This document shows, piece by piece, positions 8,981 to 18,046 of a stretch of DNA of 64,000 bases (its first letter is position 1; every line of letters begins with the position of its first letter). The DNA comes from CBDCUI01 sp965223115 (GTDB taxonomy: Bacteria; Pseudomonadota; Gammaproteobacteria; UBA4575), in the NCBI GenBank assembly GCA_965223115.1, contig OZ244982.1:1798001-1862000 (forward strand). Direction: 5' to 3'. The notes under the pieces were generated by a model. That model was not told the origin of the DNA. It was given only the letters and a program-made list of their open reading frames with translations, and did no database searches. A program made the position numbers and the translations under genes.

Positions 8981-9595
8981 ATGCTTGTTGTTGGCCTTAC
9001 AGGTGGAATTGGTTGTGGAAAAAGTATTGTATCTGATCTTTTTCATCAAAATTTCAATACCCCAATTATTGATGCAGACATTATCGCAAGAGAACTACCT
9101 GACAAGAGCTTTGTGCGTGATTTACTACTTGAAGCCCTAGGTGCTGAATATTTTGACGAAAACAAAATCTTAATAAGAGAAAAATTAAGACAAGCAGTTT
9201 TTTCAGACTCAGAACTTCGAACCAAGTTAGAAAGTATATTGCATCCCCTAGTCTATGATGAACTAAATAGAGAAATTAAAAAAATTAATGCTAAATATTG
9301 TATAGCTGTAATTCCTTTGCTATTAGAAACAAATCGATCAGACTTTGTTGATCGTATATTAGTTGTAGATTGTACAGTGGAAGAACAGATTAGAAGGGTG
9401 ATGTTACGTGACCAATGTGATGAAAACCATGTAAGAAATATAATTTCTTCTCAAGTTGACAGAGATACGCGATTAGAATTAGCAGATGATGTAATAAATA
9501 ATCACGGTGATATTGAATCTCTAAATGAAAAGGTTACTATACTTCATGAAAAATATATTAGCTTGAGCAAAGAAAAAAATAACTGTGAACAATAA
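8981..9595 (+). CDS. coaE: Dephospho-CoA kinase
   Basis: A 204-residue P-loop kinase that catalyses the last step of coenzyme A synthesis, 3'-phosphorylation of dephospho-CoA. The N terminus MLVVGLTGGIGCGKS carries the CoaE P-loop, followed by PIIDADIIAREL (acidic base region) and the lid-region helix EEQIRRVMLRDQ. Family length is about 200 residues. Its last 11 bases overlap the zapD start, so the two are translationally linked. YacG, the small zinc protein that often accompanies coaE and zapD, is not encoded here. Confidence 0.95.
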   Translation: MLVVGLTGGIGCGKSIVSDLFHQNFNTPIIDADIIARELPDKSFVRDLLLEALGAEYFDENKILIREKLRQAVFSDSELRTKLESILHPLVYDELNREIKKINAKYCIAVIPLLLETNRSDFVDRILVVDCTVEEQIRRVMLRDQCDENHVRNIISSQVDRDTRLELADDVINNHGDIESLNEKVTILHEKYISLSKEKNNCEQ

Positions 9596-10370
9596 CACTG
9601 ATCAAAATATTATCTGTTACGAGCAACCTCTCAATGAAAGAATGCGTACCTTCTTAAGGTATGAACAGCTAAACAATCGTTTTAATTATTTTGTAAAACG
9701 TGAAACCGCTTCAGATACCCATGCCACTTTACTAACTTTAATAGAAATTTTAAGTCTTGTATCACGCGGTGACATAAAACAAGAATTACTAAAAGAAATT
9801 AAAAGACAAATCGATAACCTTGAAGCTCTTGCAAATAGACCTCAACTAAACTCTACTAAATTGAATAAAATCCTTTCTCAACAACAATCTATATTTGACC
9901 GTTTGCATACAACACGCGGCCAATTAGGCAGCCATTTAAAAAATAATGATTTCATTAGTAGTATTCGTCAACGTGCGGTAATTCCTGGTGGCACTTGTGA
10001 TTTTGATTTACCCGAATATCATTATTGGCTTGCACAGCCTTTTCAAGATCGAAATAAACTATTGACAGAATGGATTGCGCCTTTTGATATTGTTCAAGAA
10101 GGGGTTACACAAGCATTAGAATTAATCAGAGAAAGCACTCCATATACTCAGCAAAGTGCAATTAAAGGGTTCTATGACCAGAACTTAGATCCATCTCAAC
10201 CCAATCAATTAATTCGTATCGGCATTGCAATAGACAAAAAATTATTCCCTGAATGTAGCGCCGGTAAACATCGCTTTTCTATCCGGTTCCTTGAACAAAC
10301 AGACCCAAATACTAAACCTAAACAAACTTCAACAGATCTCAATTTCCAGTTAGCATGCTGCACTTTCTAG
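9585..10370 (+). CDS. zapD: Cell division protein ZapD (YacF)
   Basis: A 261-residue ZapD/DUF1342-family protein. ZapD binds the conserved C-terminal tail of FtsZ and bundles protofilaments at midcell. The N terminus has the family pattern YEQPLNERMRTFLRYEQL, and the C-terminal beta domain includes RIGIAIDKKLFPECSAGKHR. It starts with GTG at 9585 inside the end of coaE. Its stop is two bases from the convergent Nudix gene. The FtsZ tail DIPAFLRRQAD encoded at about 18050 is the expected binding partner. Confidence 0.93.
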   Translation: MNNNTDQNIICYEQPLNERMRTFLRYEQLNNRFNYFVKRETASDTHATLLTLIEILSLVSRGDIKQELLKEIKRQIDNLEALANRPQLNSTKLNKILSQQQSIFDRLHTTRGQLGSHLKNNDFISSIRQRAVIPGGTCDFDLPEYHYWLAQPFQDRNKLLTEWIAPFDIVQEGVTQALELIRESTPYTQQSAIKGFYDQNLDPSQPNQLIRIGIAIDKKLFPECSAGKHRFSIRFLEQTDPNTKPKQTSTDLNFQLACCTF

Positions 10371-10372
10371 GT

Positions 10373-11335
10373 TTAAGCTGCCCATAGATCACGAATTGCA
10401 GCTATGCCCTGTCCGCCACATTCCACTGAGGTTTTTATATTGCTAATAGAGGTTCCCCCTATCGCATAAACAGGAATACTGCTTTCTCTTGTTAATAAAG
10501 CAAAATTCTCCCAACCTAATACTTGACTAGAATTAGCTAAATACTTTTCTATCACTGGCCCAACAAATACATAGTCTAAACCTAATTTAGTCGCATGTAA
10601 TACCTCACCCAAATTGTGACATGAAGCACTGACTAAATATTCATACCCTAAAGGGCGCTTATTTAAACTCGCCAAGCTTTTACTCGTTAAATGCAAACCT
10701 GAAGCATTAATTTTCAAAACAGAAGCTGCTGTTCGGTTTAGTACAAGTTTAGTGTTATTTTCATTACATAGTTTTAAGCATTCTTCCGCTAGCTGTATAT
10801 ATTCACTGTCATTTATTTGATGTGAGCGAAGATGAATAATCGAAATATTTTCTCTTTTTATGGTGCTCTTGAAGTAATCAATAAATTTATTTGTATGTTG
10901 ATGATAATCAGGAGTGACCGCAACCACATTCGGTAATTGTATTGCTCGTATAAGACCATGATTTGCGCTGGGAAACAGGCCAGGATCTAATGAAAAAGCA
11001 TTCTGCCAATAAACCTCTTGAGACTCATTGGCTGCAATGTTACCTGAATATTTGTTAACTTTATAAACATCCAAAAATACTTTTCTATCTGTGTAGATAT
11101 ATGGAATTTGAATAAGTTGAGAATACTCAAATAGATTGATATCTAATTCTTCTTTTAGTTCTCTAGTTAATGCTTGTTCAGGGGTTTCTCCAGGTTCGAG
11201 TTTGCCACCTGGAAATTCTAAGTAGCCGCTTAGATGTGCATTTTTATTACGCGTAGTAACGAGCACTTCATCTTGCGTATTTTTGATAATACCTATAACT
11301 ACATGAATAAAATCTGAATTTGATGAACGATTCAC
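10373..11335 (-). CDS. Nudix hydrolase fused to a thiamine-phosphate-synthase-like domain
   Basis: A 320-residue two-domain protein. Residues 1-130 form a MutT-type Nudix domain with a complete Nudix box (GGKLEPGETPEQALTREL followed by KEELDI), expected to hydrolyse oxidised or noncanonical nucleoside triphosphates such as 8-oxo-dGTP. Residues about 135-320 resemble the TMP-TENI (ThiE/TenI) barrel, with LVSASCHNLGEVLHATKLG, YVFVGPV and AIGGTS. The same fusion is known downstream of argJ in Pseudomonas. Whether the ThiE-like half is catalytic is not established. The start is a GTG at 11335, eight bases after the argJ stop, so it is probably read with argJ. Confidence 0.88.
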   Translation of the reverse strand: MNRSSNSDFIHVVIGIIKNTQDEVLVTTRNKNAHLSGYLEFPGGKLEPGETPEQALTRELKEELDINLFEYSQLIQIPYIYTDRKVFLDVYKVNKYSGNIAANESQEVYWQNAFSLDPGLFPSANHGLIRAIQLPNVVAVTPDYHQHTNKFIDYFKSTIKRENISIIHLRSHQINDSEYIQLAEECLKLCNENNTKLVLNRTAASVLKINASGLHLTSKSLASLNKRPLGYEYLVSASCHNLGEVLHATKLGLDYVFVGPVIEKYLANSSQVLGWENFALLTRESSIPVYAIGGTSISNIKTSVECGGQGIAAIRDLWAA

Positions 11336-11343
11336 TTATATAG

Positions 11344-12561
11344 CTAAGTTCTATATTCTGCATTAATCTTTACATATTCATGAGATAAATCCGTAGTCCA
11401 TATATTGGCAACTTCTTCACCCATACCGAGTTTAACAAGAAACGTTAACTCTGTTTTTTGCATCTCTTCAATGCCTTTTTCCTCATCATAAGTCGATGCA
11501 AGTTCACCATTCTCAACTACTTGAAGCTCATTTATATATAGAGACAATTTATTCATACGCAAAGTACTGACATTAGCTCTGCCTATTGCAGCCAGTATTC
11601 TCCCCCAGTTTGGATCACTAGCAAAAGCCGCTGTCTTTACAAGAGGAGAGTGCGCTATAGTGAAGGCAATTTCACGCGCCATAGTGGTATCAAGTGCTTG
11701 CTCTACTCTGATTGTTATAAATTTAGTTGCCCCCTCTCCATCACATATTATCGATTGAGCTAATTTAATAAATATTGAGTTTAAAGCTCCAACAAATTCA
11801 TGTTTAGCCTGATTTGATAAATTAGCAAAACTAACCCCAGTGCTTCCACTCGCCATAAGTACGCAAGCATCATTTGTAGAGGTATCACCGTCCACCGTAA
11901 TACAGTGAAATGAATTATCTACAGCATCCTTTAGCAAGCTATTTAGCTGCTCTGTATCTATTTGCAAATCGGTAGCCACAAACGCCAACATAGTTGCCAT
12001 ATTTGGCCGAATCATACCAGCACCCTTGGTGATGCCCGTTATCGAAACTTTATGACCATCTAAGACTATTTGCTTTGATACACCTTTACTCACTGTATCC
12101 GTAGTCATGATGGCTTGAGCGGCCTCTAGCCAAGCATCTTCTTTTAATTTATTTAATAACTCAGGAAATTTTTGGATCAATTTATCAATAGGTAAACGCT
12201 CGCCAATCACTCCCGTAGAAAACGGTAATACTTCATTTGCATCACACTGCCCCACTTTTGCTAATTCTATACAATAAGACACTGCATCTGCTAAACCGGT
12301 CTCACCTGTACCGGCATTTGCATTACCAGAGTTAATTAACAAATACCGAGGTTGAGTATTATTTAAATATCGCTTCGCTAATTGAACAGGGGCAGCACAA
12401 AATTGGTTTTTTGTAAAAATAGCTGCGGTATTTACATGCTTACTTAGTGCAATTAATACCGTATCATCACGATCTTTATAACGCAGCCCCGCAGCAGCGG
12501 TAGCTATTCTGATTCCTTTTATAGGAAGTAATGATGACGGGGAGGTTATTAAAATTGCCAT
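11344..12561 (-). CDS. argJ: Arginine biosynthesis bifunctional protein ArgJ (glutamate N-acetyltransferase / amino-acid acetyltransferase)
   Basis: A 405-residue ArgJ-family protein that transfers the acetyl group from N-acetylornithine to glutamate in the cyclic arginine pathway. The self-cleavage site is visible as TKGAGMIRPNMATML, with Thr190 as the expected N-terminal nucleophile of the beta chain. LLINSGNANAGTG lies at residues 74-86. The ATG at 12561 has no convincing Shine-Dalgarno sequence and sits in a short inverted repeat (see 12555-12592). It follows secA on the same strand across a strong terminator-like hairpin, so expression may depend on read-through or on an unrecognised promoter. 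Confidence 0.95.
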   Translation of the reverse strand: MAILITSPSSLLPIKGIRIATAAAGLRYKDRDDTVLIALSKHVNTAAIFTKNQFCAAPVQLAKRYLNNTQPRYLLINSGNANAGTGETGLADAVSYCIELAKVGQCDANEVLPFSTGVIGERLPIDKLIQKFPELLNKLKEDAWLEAAQAIMTTDTVSKGVSKQIVLDGHKVSITGITKGAGMIRPNMATMLAFVATDLQIDTEQLNSLLKDAVDNSFHCITVDGDTSTNDACVLMASGSTGVSFANLSNQAKHEFVGALNSIFIKLAQSIICDGEGATKFITIRVEQALDTTMAREIAFTIAHSPLVKTAAFASDPNWGRILAAIGRANVSTLRMNKLSLYINELQVVENGELASTYDEEKGIEEMQKTELTFLVKLGMGEEVANIWTTDLSHEYVKINAEYRT

Positions 12562-12592
12562 GACACGAAACTATAAAAAACTGTCATGGTAA
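12555..12592 (-). promoter_or_regulatory. Alternative hairpin over the argJ start codon
   Basis: The downstream terminator arm (12592-12582, TTACCATGACA on the minus strand) can pair instead with TGTCATGGCAA (12565-12555), which contains the argJ ATG at 12561-12559. Ten of 11 positions match. The 8-mer CCATGACA therefore occurs at 12558-12565 and 12628-12635, with its complement at 12582-12589. A regulatory role in argJ translation is inferred, not shown. Confidence 0.45.
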
Positions 12593-12637
12593 TGAAGCTT
12601 ATTAATGAAAACAACTAAGCTAGTTTACCATGACAGT
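12575..12637 (-). terminator. Rho-independent terminator overlapping the 3' end of secA
   Basis: On the minus strand ACTGTCATGGTAA (12637-12625) pairs perfectly over 13 bases with TTACCATGACAGT (12592-12580). An inner stem AGCTTA/TAAGCT (12621-12616 and 12601-12596) extends it beyond a 3x3 internal loop. Six T residues follow at 12580-12575. The first arm is coding sequence for the SecA zinc ligands Cys901-His902 and for Gly903-Lys904. Confidence 0.75.
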
Positions 12638-15335
12638 GTTTGAACTTTTTACCAGATCCACAATAACAAGGTTCATTTCGGCCTAACTTCTTCTGTGTGC
12701 GTTTAAATGGTTGTTGCTTAGTTTCTTCCTCTTGGGCACTTGCTTGCTGCTCTGGGTGTAACACATCGTCTGCTTGTGCATGCTGAAATTCAATATCATC
12801 AGGGATATGCTGCGCTGCCTCGATGGCTTTAATCTCTTCTATAGTAGGAAATTCAGCTCGTGCAATAAAAGAAACGGCTTCATGCTTAATTTGTTCCAGC
12901 ATTTGTTGAAACATATTAAATGCCTCTCTTTTGTATTCCTGCTTAGGATTTTTTTGTGCATAACCTCGTAAGCCGATACCTTGTCGTAAGTAATCCATCG
13001 CGGCTAGATGCTCTTTCCAACGATTATCCAGCACTTGCAACATAATGTTTTTCTCTTGCCGGCGCATAATCTCGGCACCAACCCGATCTTCTTTTTCTTG
13101 AAATAACTTTTCTACCCGTTGATGTATTCTTTCACGTACTTCATCTTCGGCAACTTTATCGTCTTCATCCAACCATTGTTTTATTGGCAAAGACAAACCT
13201 AATTCTTCTTCTAATTCTTTGCTAAGTCCATTAATATCCCATTGTTCTTCCATACTGCCTACTGGCATATATCCATTTATGATGTTATCCGTAACGTCTT
13301 CTCTTATAGCAACTAAGTTTTCATAAATATCATCTGAATGCATGAGTTCCCTGCGTTGCTCATAGACCACTTTACGCTGATCATTGGCAACATCATCATA
13401 TTCAAGCAAATGTTTACGGATATCGAAGTTATGTGCCTCTACCTTGCGCTGTGCATTTTCAATGGCTTTTGACACCCACGGATGTTCAATCGATTCACCT
13501 TCTTCCATGCCCAGCTTCTGCATGAGTCCACGCACCTTATCGGATGCAAAAATACGCATTAAATTATCTTCCATGGACAAGTAAAATCGACTTGAACCTG
13601 GATCACCCTGACGACCTGACCGACCCCGCAACTGATTATCGATACGACGCGACTCATGTCTTTCCGTACCAATGATATGCAAGCCACCTGAATCAATAAC
13701 TGCATCGTGGCGTTTTTGCCATTCACCTCTTATGCGTGTTTTATCTTCAGGGGTTAATTCATTAATAGCAGATTGATCTTGCATTTCTGCATCTAAGCTA
13801 CCCCCTAATACGATATCCGTACCTCGACCTGCCATGTTCGTTGCAATCGTTACCGTACTGGGTCGACCAGCTTGTGCAATGATATGCGATTCTCTCTCGT
13901 GCTGTTTGGCATTAAGGACCTGATGCTCTATTTTAGATTTATTTAATTCTTGAGAAATTAGTTCAGATGACTCAATAGAAGTCGTACCGACCAATACTGG
14001 CTGTCCACGTTGCACACAACCTTTGATGTCATCAATGATGGCACTATATTTTTCTTGCATGGTGAGATAGACAAGATCCCCCATATCTTCACGGACCATC
14101 GGTTTGTGTGTGGGAATAACTACCACTTCTAGCCCATAAATTGATTGGAACTCGAAGGCCTCGGTATCGGCAGTACCGGTCATGCCGGATAATTTATTGT
14201 ACAAGCGAAAATAATTTTGAAAGGTAATCGATGCTAGAGTCTGGTTTTCATTTTGTATTTTTACACCTTCTTTTGCTTCTACCGCTTGATGTAAACCATC
14301 TGACCATCTTCTACCAGGCATAGTACGACCTGTAAATTCATCTACGATAACAACTTGTCCATCACGTACAATGTAATCTACATTTTTTTGAAACAGAACG
14401 TTGGCACGTAACGCAGCACTTACATGATGCAATAAATTAATATTTGAAACGTCATAAAGTGTTTCGCCTTCATTTAGTAGCTTTTGGCTAGCCAACAAAT
14501 CTTCTATATGTTGATGCCCTTCTTCAGTTAAGAAAACCTGTTTACTTTTTTCGTCCACACTATAGTCACCTGGACCATCTTCCTCTTGTTGTTTTTGCAG
14601 TTTGGGTACTAAGCTGTTTATTGCTTTATATAAGTCTGAATTTTCCCCAGTAGGACCTGAAATAATCAAAGGAGTACGCGCTTCATCAATGAGGATAGAA
14701 TCGACTTCATCCACAACTGCAAAATTTAGCTCGCGTTGTACACAACCTTCAGCAAAAAACTCCATGTTGTCGCGCAAATAATCGAAACCAAACTCATTGT
14801 TTGTGCCATAGGTTATATCTGCTGCATAGGCTTGCTGACGTTCTTCATGTTTCATACCACCCGTAACAACACCTACCGTTAATCCTAGAAAACGGTAAAT
14901 CTCTCCCATCCACTGTGAATCACGTTGTGCAAGATAATCATTTACTGTAACTACATGCGCACCCTTACCACTCAAAGCATTTAAATATACAGGCAAAGTC
15001 GCAACTAATGTCTTACCTTCACCAGTACGCATTTCTGCAATTTTGCCATCATTAAGCACCATGCCTCCAATTAACTGCACATCAAAATGGCGCATACCTA
15101 GAGTTCGGTTAGCAGCTTCACGTACTGCAGCAAAGGCATCTGGCAATAACTCATCAAGTGAAACACCATTTTCGAACTGTTGACGAAACTCTGAAGTTTT
15201 ATTTCTTAGCTGTTTATCATCGAGCGCTTGGTAGGCATCCTCTAATGCATTAATTTTTTGCACAGCCTTTTTATAACGGTTGAGCAACCGTTGATTACGG
15301 CTACCAAAAACTTTTTTAGAAATCTTTTGAAACAT
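12615..15335 (-). CDS. secA: Preprotein translocase motor ATPase SecA
   Basis: A 906-residue SecA, the ATPase that drives unfolded preproteins through SecYEG. Walker A is MRTGEGKT at residues 102-109, the DEAD-like motif is DEVDSILIDEART, and the second nucleotide-binding domain has NMAGRGTDI and the arginine finger region QLRGRSGRQGDPGSS. The C-terminal SEC-C zinc motif for SecB and lipid binding is complete: Cys890, Cys892, Cys901, His902 in CYCGSGKKFKHCH. SecM, the E. coli translational regulator of secA, is not encoded upstream. Instead an M23 peptidase gene lies there, as in Pseudomonas. Confidence 0.98.
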   Translation of the reverse strand: MFQKISKKVFGSRNQRLLNRYKKAVQKINALEDAYQALDDKQLRNKTSEFRQQFENGVSLDELLPDAFAAVREAANRTLGMRHFDVQLIGGMVLNDGKIAEMRTGEGKTLVATLPVYLNALSGKGAHVVTVNDYLAQRDSQWMGEIYRFLGLTVGVVTGGMKHEERQQAYAADITYGTNNEFGFDYLRDNMEFFAEGCVQRELNFAVVDEVDSILIDEARTPLIISGPTGENSDLYKAINSLVPKLQKQQEEDGPGDYSVDEKSKQVFLTEEGHQHIEDLLASQKLLNEGETLYDVSNINLLHHVSAALRANVLFQKNVDYIVRDGQVVIVDEFTGRTMPGRRWSDGLHQAVEAKEGVKIQNENQTLASITFQNYFRLYNKLSGMTGTADTEAFEFQSIYGLEVVVIPTHKPMVREDMGDLVYLTMQEKYSAIIDDIKGCVQRGQPVLVGTTSIESSELISQELNKSKIEHQVLNAKQHERESHIIAQAGRPSTVTIATNMAGRGTDIVLGGSLDAEMQDQSAINELTPEDKTRIRGEWQKRHDAVIDSGGLHIIGTERHESRRIDNQLRGRSGRQGDPGSSRFYLSMEDNLMRIFASDKVRGLMQKLGMEEGESIEHPWVSKAIENAQRKVEAHNFDIRKHLLEYDDVANDQRKVVYEQRRELMHSDDIYENLVAIREDVTDNIINGYMPVGSMEEQWDINGLSKELEEELGLSLPIKQWLDEDDKVAEDEVRERIHQRVEKLFQEKEDRVGAEIMRRQEKNIMLQVLDNRWKEHLAAMDYLRQGIGLRGYAQKNPKQEYKREAFNMFQQMLEQIKHEAVSFIARAEFPTIEEIKAIEAAQHIPDDIEFQHAQADDVLHPEQQASAQEEETKQQPFKRTQKKLGRNEPCYCGSGKKFKHCHGKLA

Positions 15336-15426
15336 ACACTAAGTGTCTACACCAATAAGCAAACGAATGAACTATTACGCGTGTTGCAGATATAAAGAAT
15401 GAACTTGTTTAATGAAAGCAATATAA

Positions 15427-15454
15427 CTTATATATGTATTAACTAGCTTTGCAA
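15427..15454 (-). promoter_or_regulatory. Candidate sigma-70 promoter for secA
   Basis: On the minus strand a TTGCAA box (15454-15449) is followed by a 16-base spacer and TATAAG (15432-15427), about 90 bases before the secA ATG. The surrounding 172-base gap between the M23 gene and secA has no open frame. This is a match by eye only. Confidence 0.3.
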
Positions 15455-15507
15455 TGAAAGCCACAGAAAGCGAAGACTAACTGGATTTACAAAGGTCTGC
15501 AATGAAG

Positions 15508-16416
15508 CTATTGAACAAACTTCATAGGGTCAATTCGAACACCGTCTTTGAGCACCTCATAATGCACATGTGGTCCTGTAGAACGTCCTGTACTACCTAA
15601 TTTTGCAATCACTTGCCCACGCTTAATCGCCTCTCCTGCCTGTACTAAAAGCATCTCATTATGACCATAACGTGTCACATAACCATTACCATGATCTATC
15701 TCCACAAAATGGCCAAATCCACCATTGTTCCCCGCATGTGTGACGATACCACCGGCTACAGCGACAACATCACTACCTGCTTTTCCGGCAAAATCTATGC
15801 CGCGGTGCATTTCAGATTTACCTGTAAATGGGCTACGACGTTTACCAAAGTAAGAAGAAATCCAACCATGAATTACTGGGCGTCCCTGGGGATAGGTTTC
15901 TTGCTCTAGTTTTTTATCTATTAATAGATCATTCAACACTCGCAACTGTTGTTCACGTGCTTCCAATTCTTCGTTAAACCTCCCTAATACGGAATCGATT
16001 TCCATTTCAACCTGAAGGTGGCTATCTTCATAACTATTTGGGCCGCCGATACCTGGTGTGGAATCAAAACTAAACTCGCCCGCATCTAAATTTGCCATAT
16101 TGACCAGCATATTCCCCAATGCATCAATTCGATTTATATGTGCTTGTAGCAAACCCACCTTAGTAGTCAGTGCATCGATTTGTGTCTGACTTTCTTGTTT
16201 AGCCAAATTAAGACGTTGTTTCTGATCAACTACATCTGCCTTCCATTCACTTAATATAGCTTTATGACCAAAAGAAAGACCAAGAATATACCCACCACAA
16301 ACTAACACTGTGGATAATACAATCAGTGCAATAAATGCGCCTAATTTATTCCAGCCATGTAAATAATTAACATAAGTTAAACGTGTGCGTGGCCGAGGAA
16401 AAATGATAATGTTCAT
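15508..16416 (-). CDS. M23-family metallopeptidase, membrane-anchored
   Basis: A 302-residue bitopic protein with a short cytoplasmic N terminus, a membrane span at about residues 26-46, a coiled-coil-prone stretch at 55-110 and a C-terminal lysostaphin-type (M23/LytM) domain. Zinc ligands His204 and Asp208 (HRGID), and the HVH motif His283-His285, are all present, so the domain should be catalytically competent, unlike EnvC. It probably cleaves peptidoglycan cross-bridges in the periplasm. The gene lies between secA and the dciA-like gene, an arrangement shared with Pseudomonas. Its exact role there is unassigned. Confidence 0.88.
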   Translation of the reverse strand: MNIIIFPRPRTRLTYVNYLHGWNKLGAFIALIVLSTVLVCGGYILGLSFGHKAILSEWKADVVDQKQRLNLAKQESQTQIDALTTKVGLLQAHINRIDALGNMLVNMANLDAGEFSFDSTPGIGGPNSYEDSHLQVEMEIDSVLGRFNEELEAREQQLRVLNDLLIDKKLEQETYPQGRPVIHGWISSYFGKRRSPFTGKSEMHRGIDFAGKAGSDVVAVAGGIVTHAGNNGGFGHFVEIDHGNGYVTRYGHNEMLLVQAGEAIKRGQVIAKLGSTGRSTGPHVHYEVLKDGVRIDPMKFVQ

Positions 16417-16505
16417 ATTGTTCGTTGTTTTTATCTGTTACAGAAACTGCATGCTTAAAGCCATATTTTGAATTCCATTTCTATAAATAATAACGGACTG
16501 CCCTT

Positions 16506-16931
16506 ATGCAAAAAATATCTTCATATATCAGCCCAGATCTACAAAAGAAAGCCAGATTGTTACACCGGCTTACCTTAAGTATGCGGATGCATTTACCTAT
16601 GGAGCTAGCCAATCACTGCTGGGTAGCATCTATCAATGACCGCACCTTGACTATAATCACAAACGACCCTAGCCGAGCTAGCTTTATTCGCTTTCAGCAA
16701 CGCGAATTACTAAAACAGCTGAATCAGGAACTAGGCCTTACTGTAAAGGAATACCTGAATCGAATAAAGATTAGAATTGATAATGTTGCCAGTGGCATAG
16801 AACCTCCGACCAAGCCTATATCCCTATCTAACTCAAGTGCTGAATACATCATAGAATGCGCAAACTACATAAAAGACAAGGACTTAAAAGAAGCTTTACA
16901 ACAACTATCAAAGCGAAAAGCTAGTAGTTGA
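16506..16931 (+). CDS. DUF721 / DciA-like protein
   Basis: A 141-residue protein whose first 90 residues fit the DUF721 (DciA) pattern: HRLTLSMRMHLPMELANHCWVASINDRTLTIITNDPSRASFIRF, split by strands and helices as in the KH-like domain. DciA proteins help load the replicative helicase DnaB in bacteria lacking DnaC. It stands alone on the plus strand between lpxC and the M23 gene, both on the minus strand, as in Pseudomonas. The identification rests on position plus weak sequence resemblance. Short members of the family are poorly characterised. Confidence 0.7.
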   Translation: MQKISSYISPDLQKKARLLHRLTLSMRMHLPMELANHCWVASINDRTLTIITNDPSRASFIRFQQRELLKQLNQELGLTVKEYLNRIKIRIDNVASGIEPPTKPISLSNSSAEYIIECANYIKDKDLKEALQQLSKRKASS

Positions 16932-16964
16932 ATATTTCAATTATATATAGTGGAATATCTTTCA

Positions 16965-17882
16965 CTATACTCCTGCACTCACTGGACGACTGTATACAAT
17001 TGGGACAACTTCTTCATTATCTTCAAAAGTCGCCTCTTCCCAAGCGTCTGTTTCCGAAATTAATTTACGCAGCAGCTTGTTATTAAGAGCATGCCCTGAT
17101 TTATAACCGCTAAATGCACCAATTAAACTATGACCTAGTAAATATAAATCACCAATAGCATCAAGAATCTTATGTTTTACAAATTCATCTTCATAACGAA
17201 GGCCATCTTCATTTAATATTCGATGATCATCCACTGCAATAGAATTATCTAAGCTCCCTCCCAATGCTAAATTTCGCGAACGCAATGTCTCAAAATCACG
17301 CATAAAACCAAATGTACGCGACCTTGACACTTCTTTTACAAAAGAAGTGGTAGAAAAGTCTACTTCAGCTTTTTGTGGGCCAGCTTTAAATACAGGATGA
17401 TCAAAATCAATCGTAAACCCTACTTTAAATCCATCAAAAGGATCAAATCGTGCCCACTTACCATCTTCCTTAATCTCTACCGATTTTTTGATTCGGATAA
17501 ATTTCTTTGGTGCATTTTGTTCAACAATACCGGCCGACTGCACTAGAAACACAAATGGTCCAGCACTACCATCCATAATGGGTACTTCAGGAGCACTTAC
17601 ATCAACATAAGCATTATCAATTCCTAGTCCAGCTATCGCAGACAGCAAATGCTCAACCGTGGAAATACGTACATCACCGCATACCAAAGTTGTAGACAAG
17701 CGTGTATCACCAACATTGTCAGGACTGGCTTTTATTTCAACCGGAGGATCAAGGTCAACGCGCCTGAAAAGCACACCTGAATTGACAGGCGCAGGTCGCA
17801 AGGTCAGATAGACCTTCTCTCCAGTATGTAGTCCAACGCCCGTAGCGCGTATAACGTTTTTTAATGTTCTTTGTTTTATCAC
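16965..17882 (-). CDS. lpxC: UDP-3-O-acyl-N-acetylglucosamine deacetylase
   Basis: A 305-residue zinc amidase that catalyses the committed step of lipid A synthesis. The first zinc histidine lies in STVEHLLSA near residue 77. The second zinc site is in FVKHKILDAIGDLYLLG near 236-250 (His and Asp), and the catalytic histidine is in SGHALNNKL. It begins RTLKNVIRATGVGLHTGEKV, the usual LpxC start. It follows ftsZ as the last gene of the dcw cluster, with a 164-base gap that holds no gene and probably its own promoter, though none could be placed with confidence. Confidence 0.97.
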   Translation of the reverse strand: MIKQRTLKNVIRATGVGLHTGEKVYLTLRPAPVNSGVLFRRVDLDPPVEIKASPDNVGDTRLSTTLVCGDVRISTVEHLLSAIAGLGIDNAYVDVSAPEVPIMDGSAGPFVFLVQSAGIVEQNAPKKFIRIKKSVEIKEDGKWARFDPFDGFKVGFTIDFDHPVFKAGPQKAEVDFSTTSFVKEVSRSRTFGFMRDFETLRSRNLALGGSLDNSIAVDDHRILNEDGLRYEDEFVKHKILDAIGDLYLLGHSLIGAFSGYKSGHALNNKLLRKLISETDAWEEATFEDNEEVVPIVYSRPVSAGV

Positions 17883-18046
17883 AGATCGTATATCCTATCG
17901 ATCTAAAGCAATTGGCCAATTCTCACGTAGCGCCATAATTGCCGATAAGCAGACGCTATACTTTCAAAATTGCGACACATTATTACATAATTTTTACAAT
18001 CTCGTCGCTACCCAAGGTTTGAGCCTCTCAAGATGGATTGGTTCAA

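Noticed and set aside
17883..18046. Promoter or terminator between ftsZ and lpxC
   Set aside because: Only a 5-bp stem (TTGAG/CTCAA) and poor -35/-10 matches were found; not strong enough to list.
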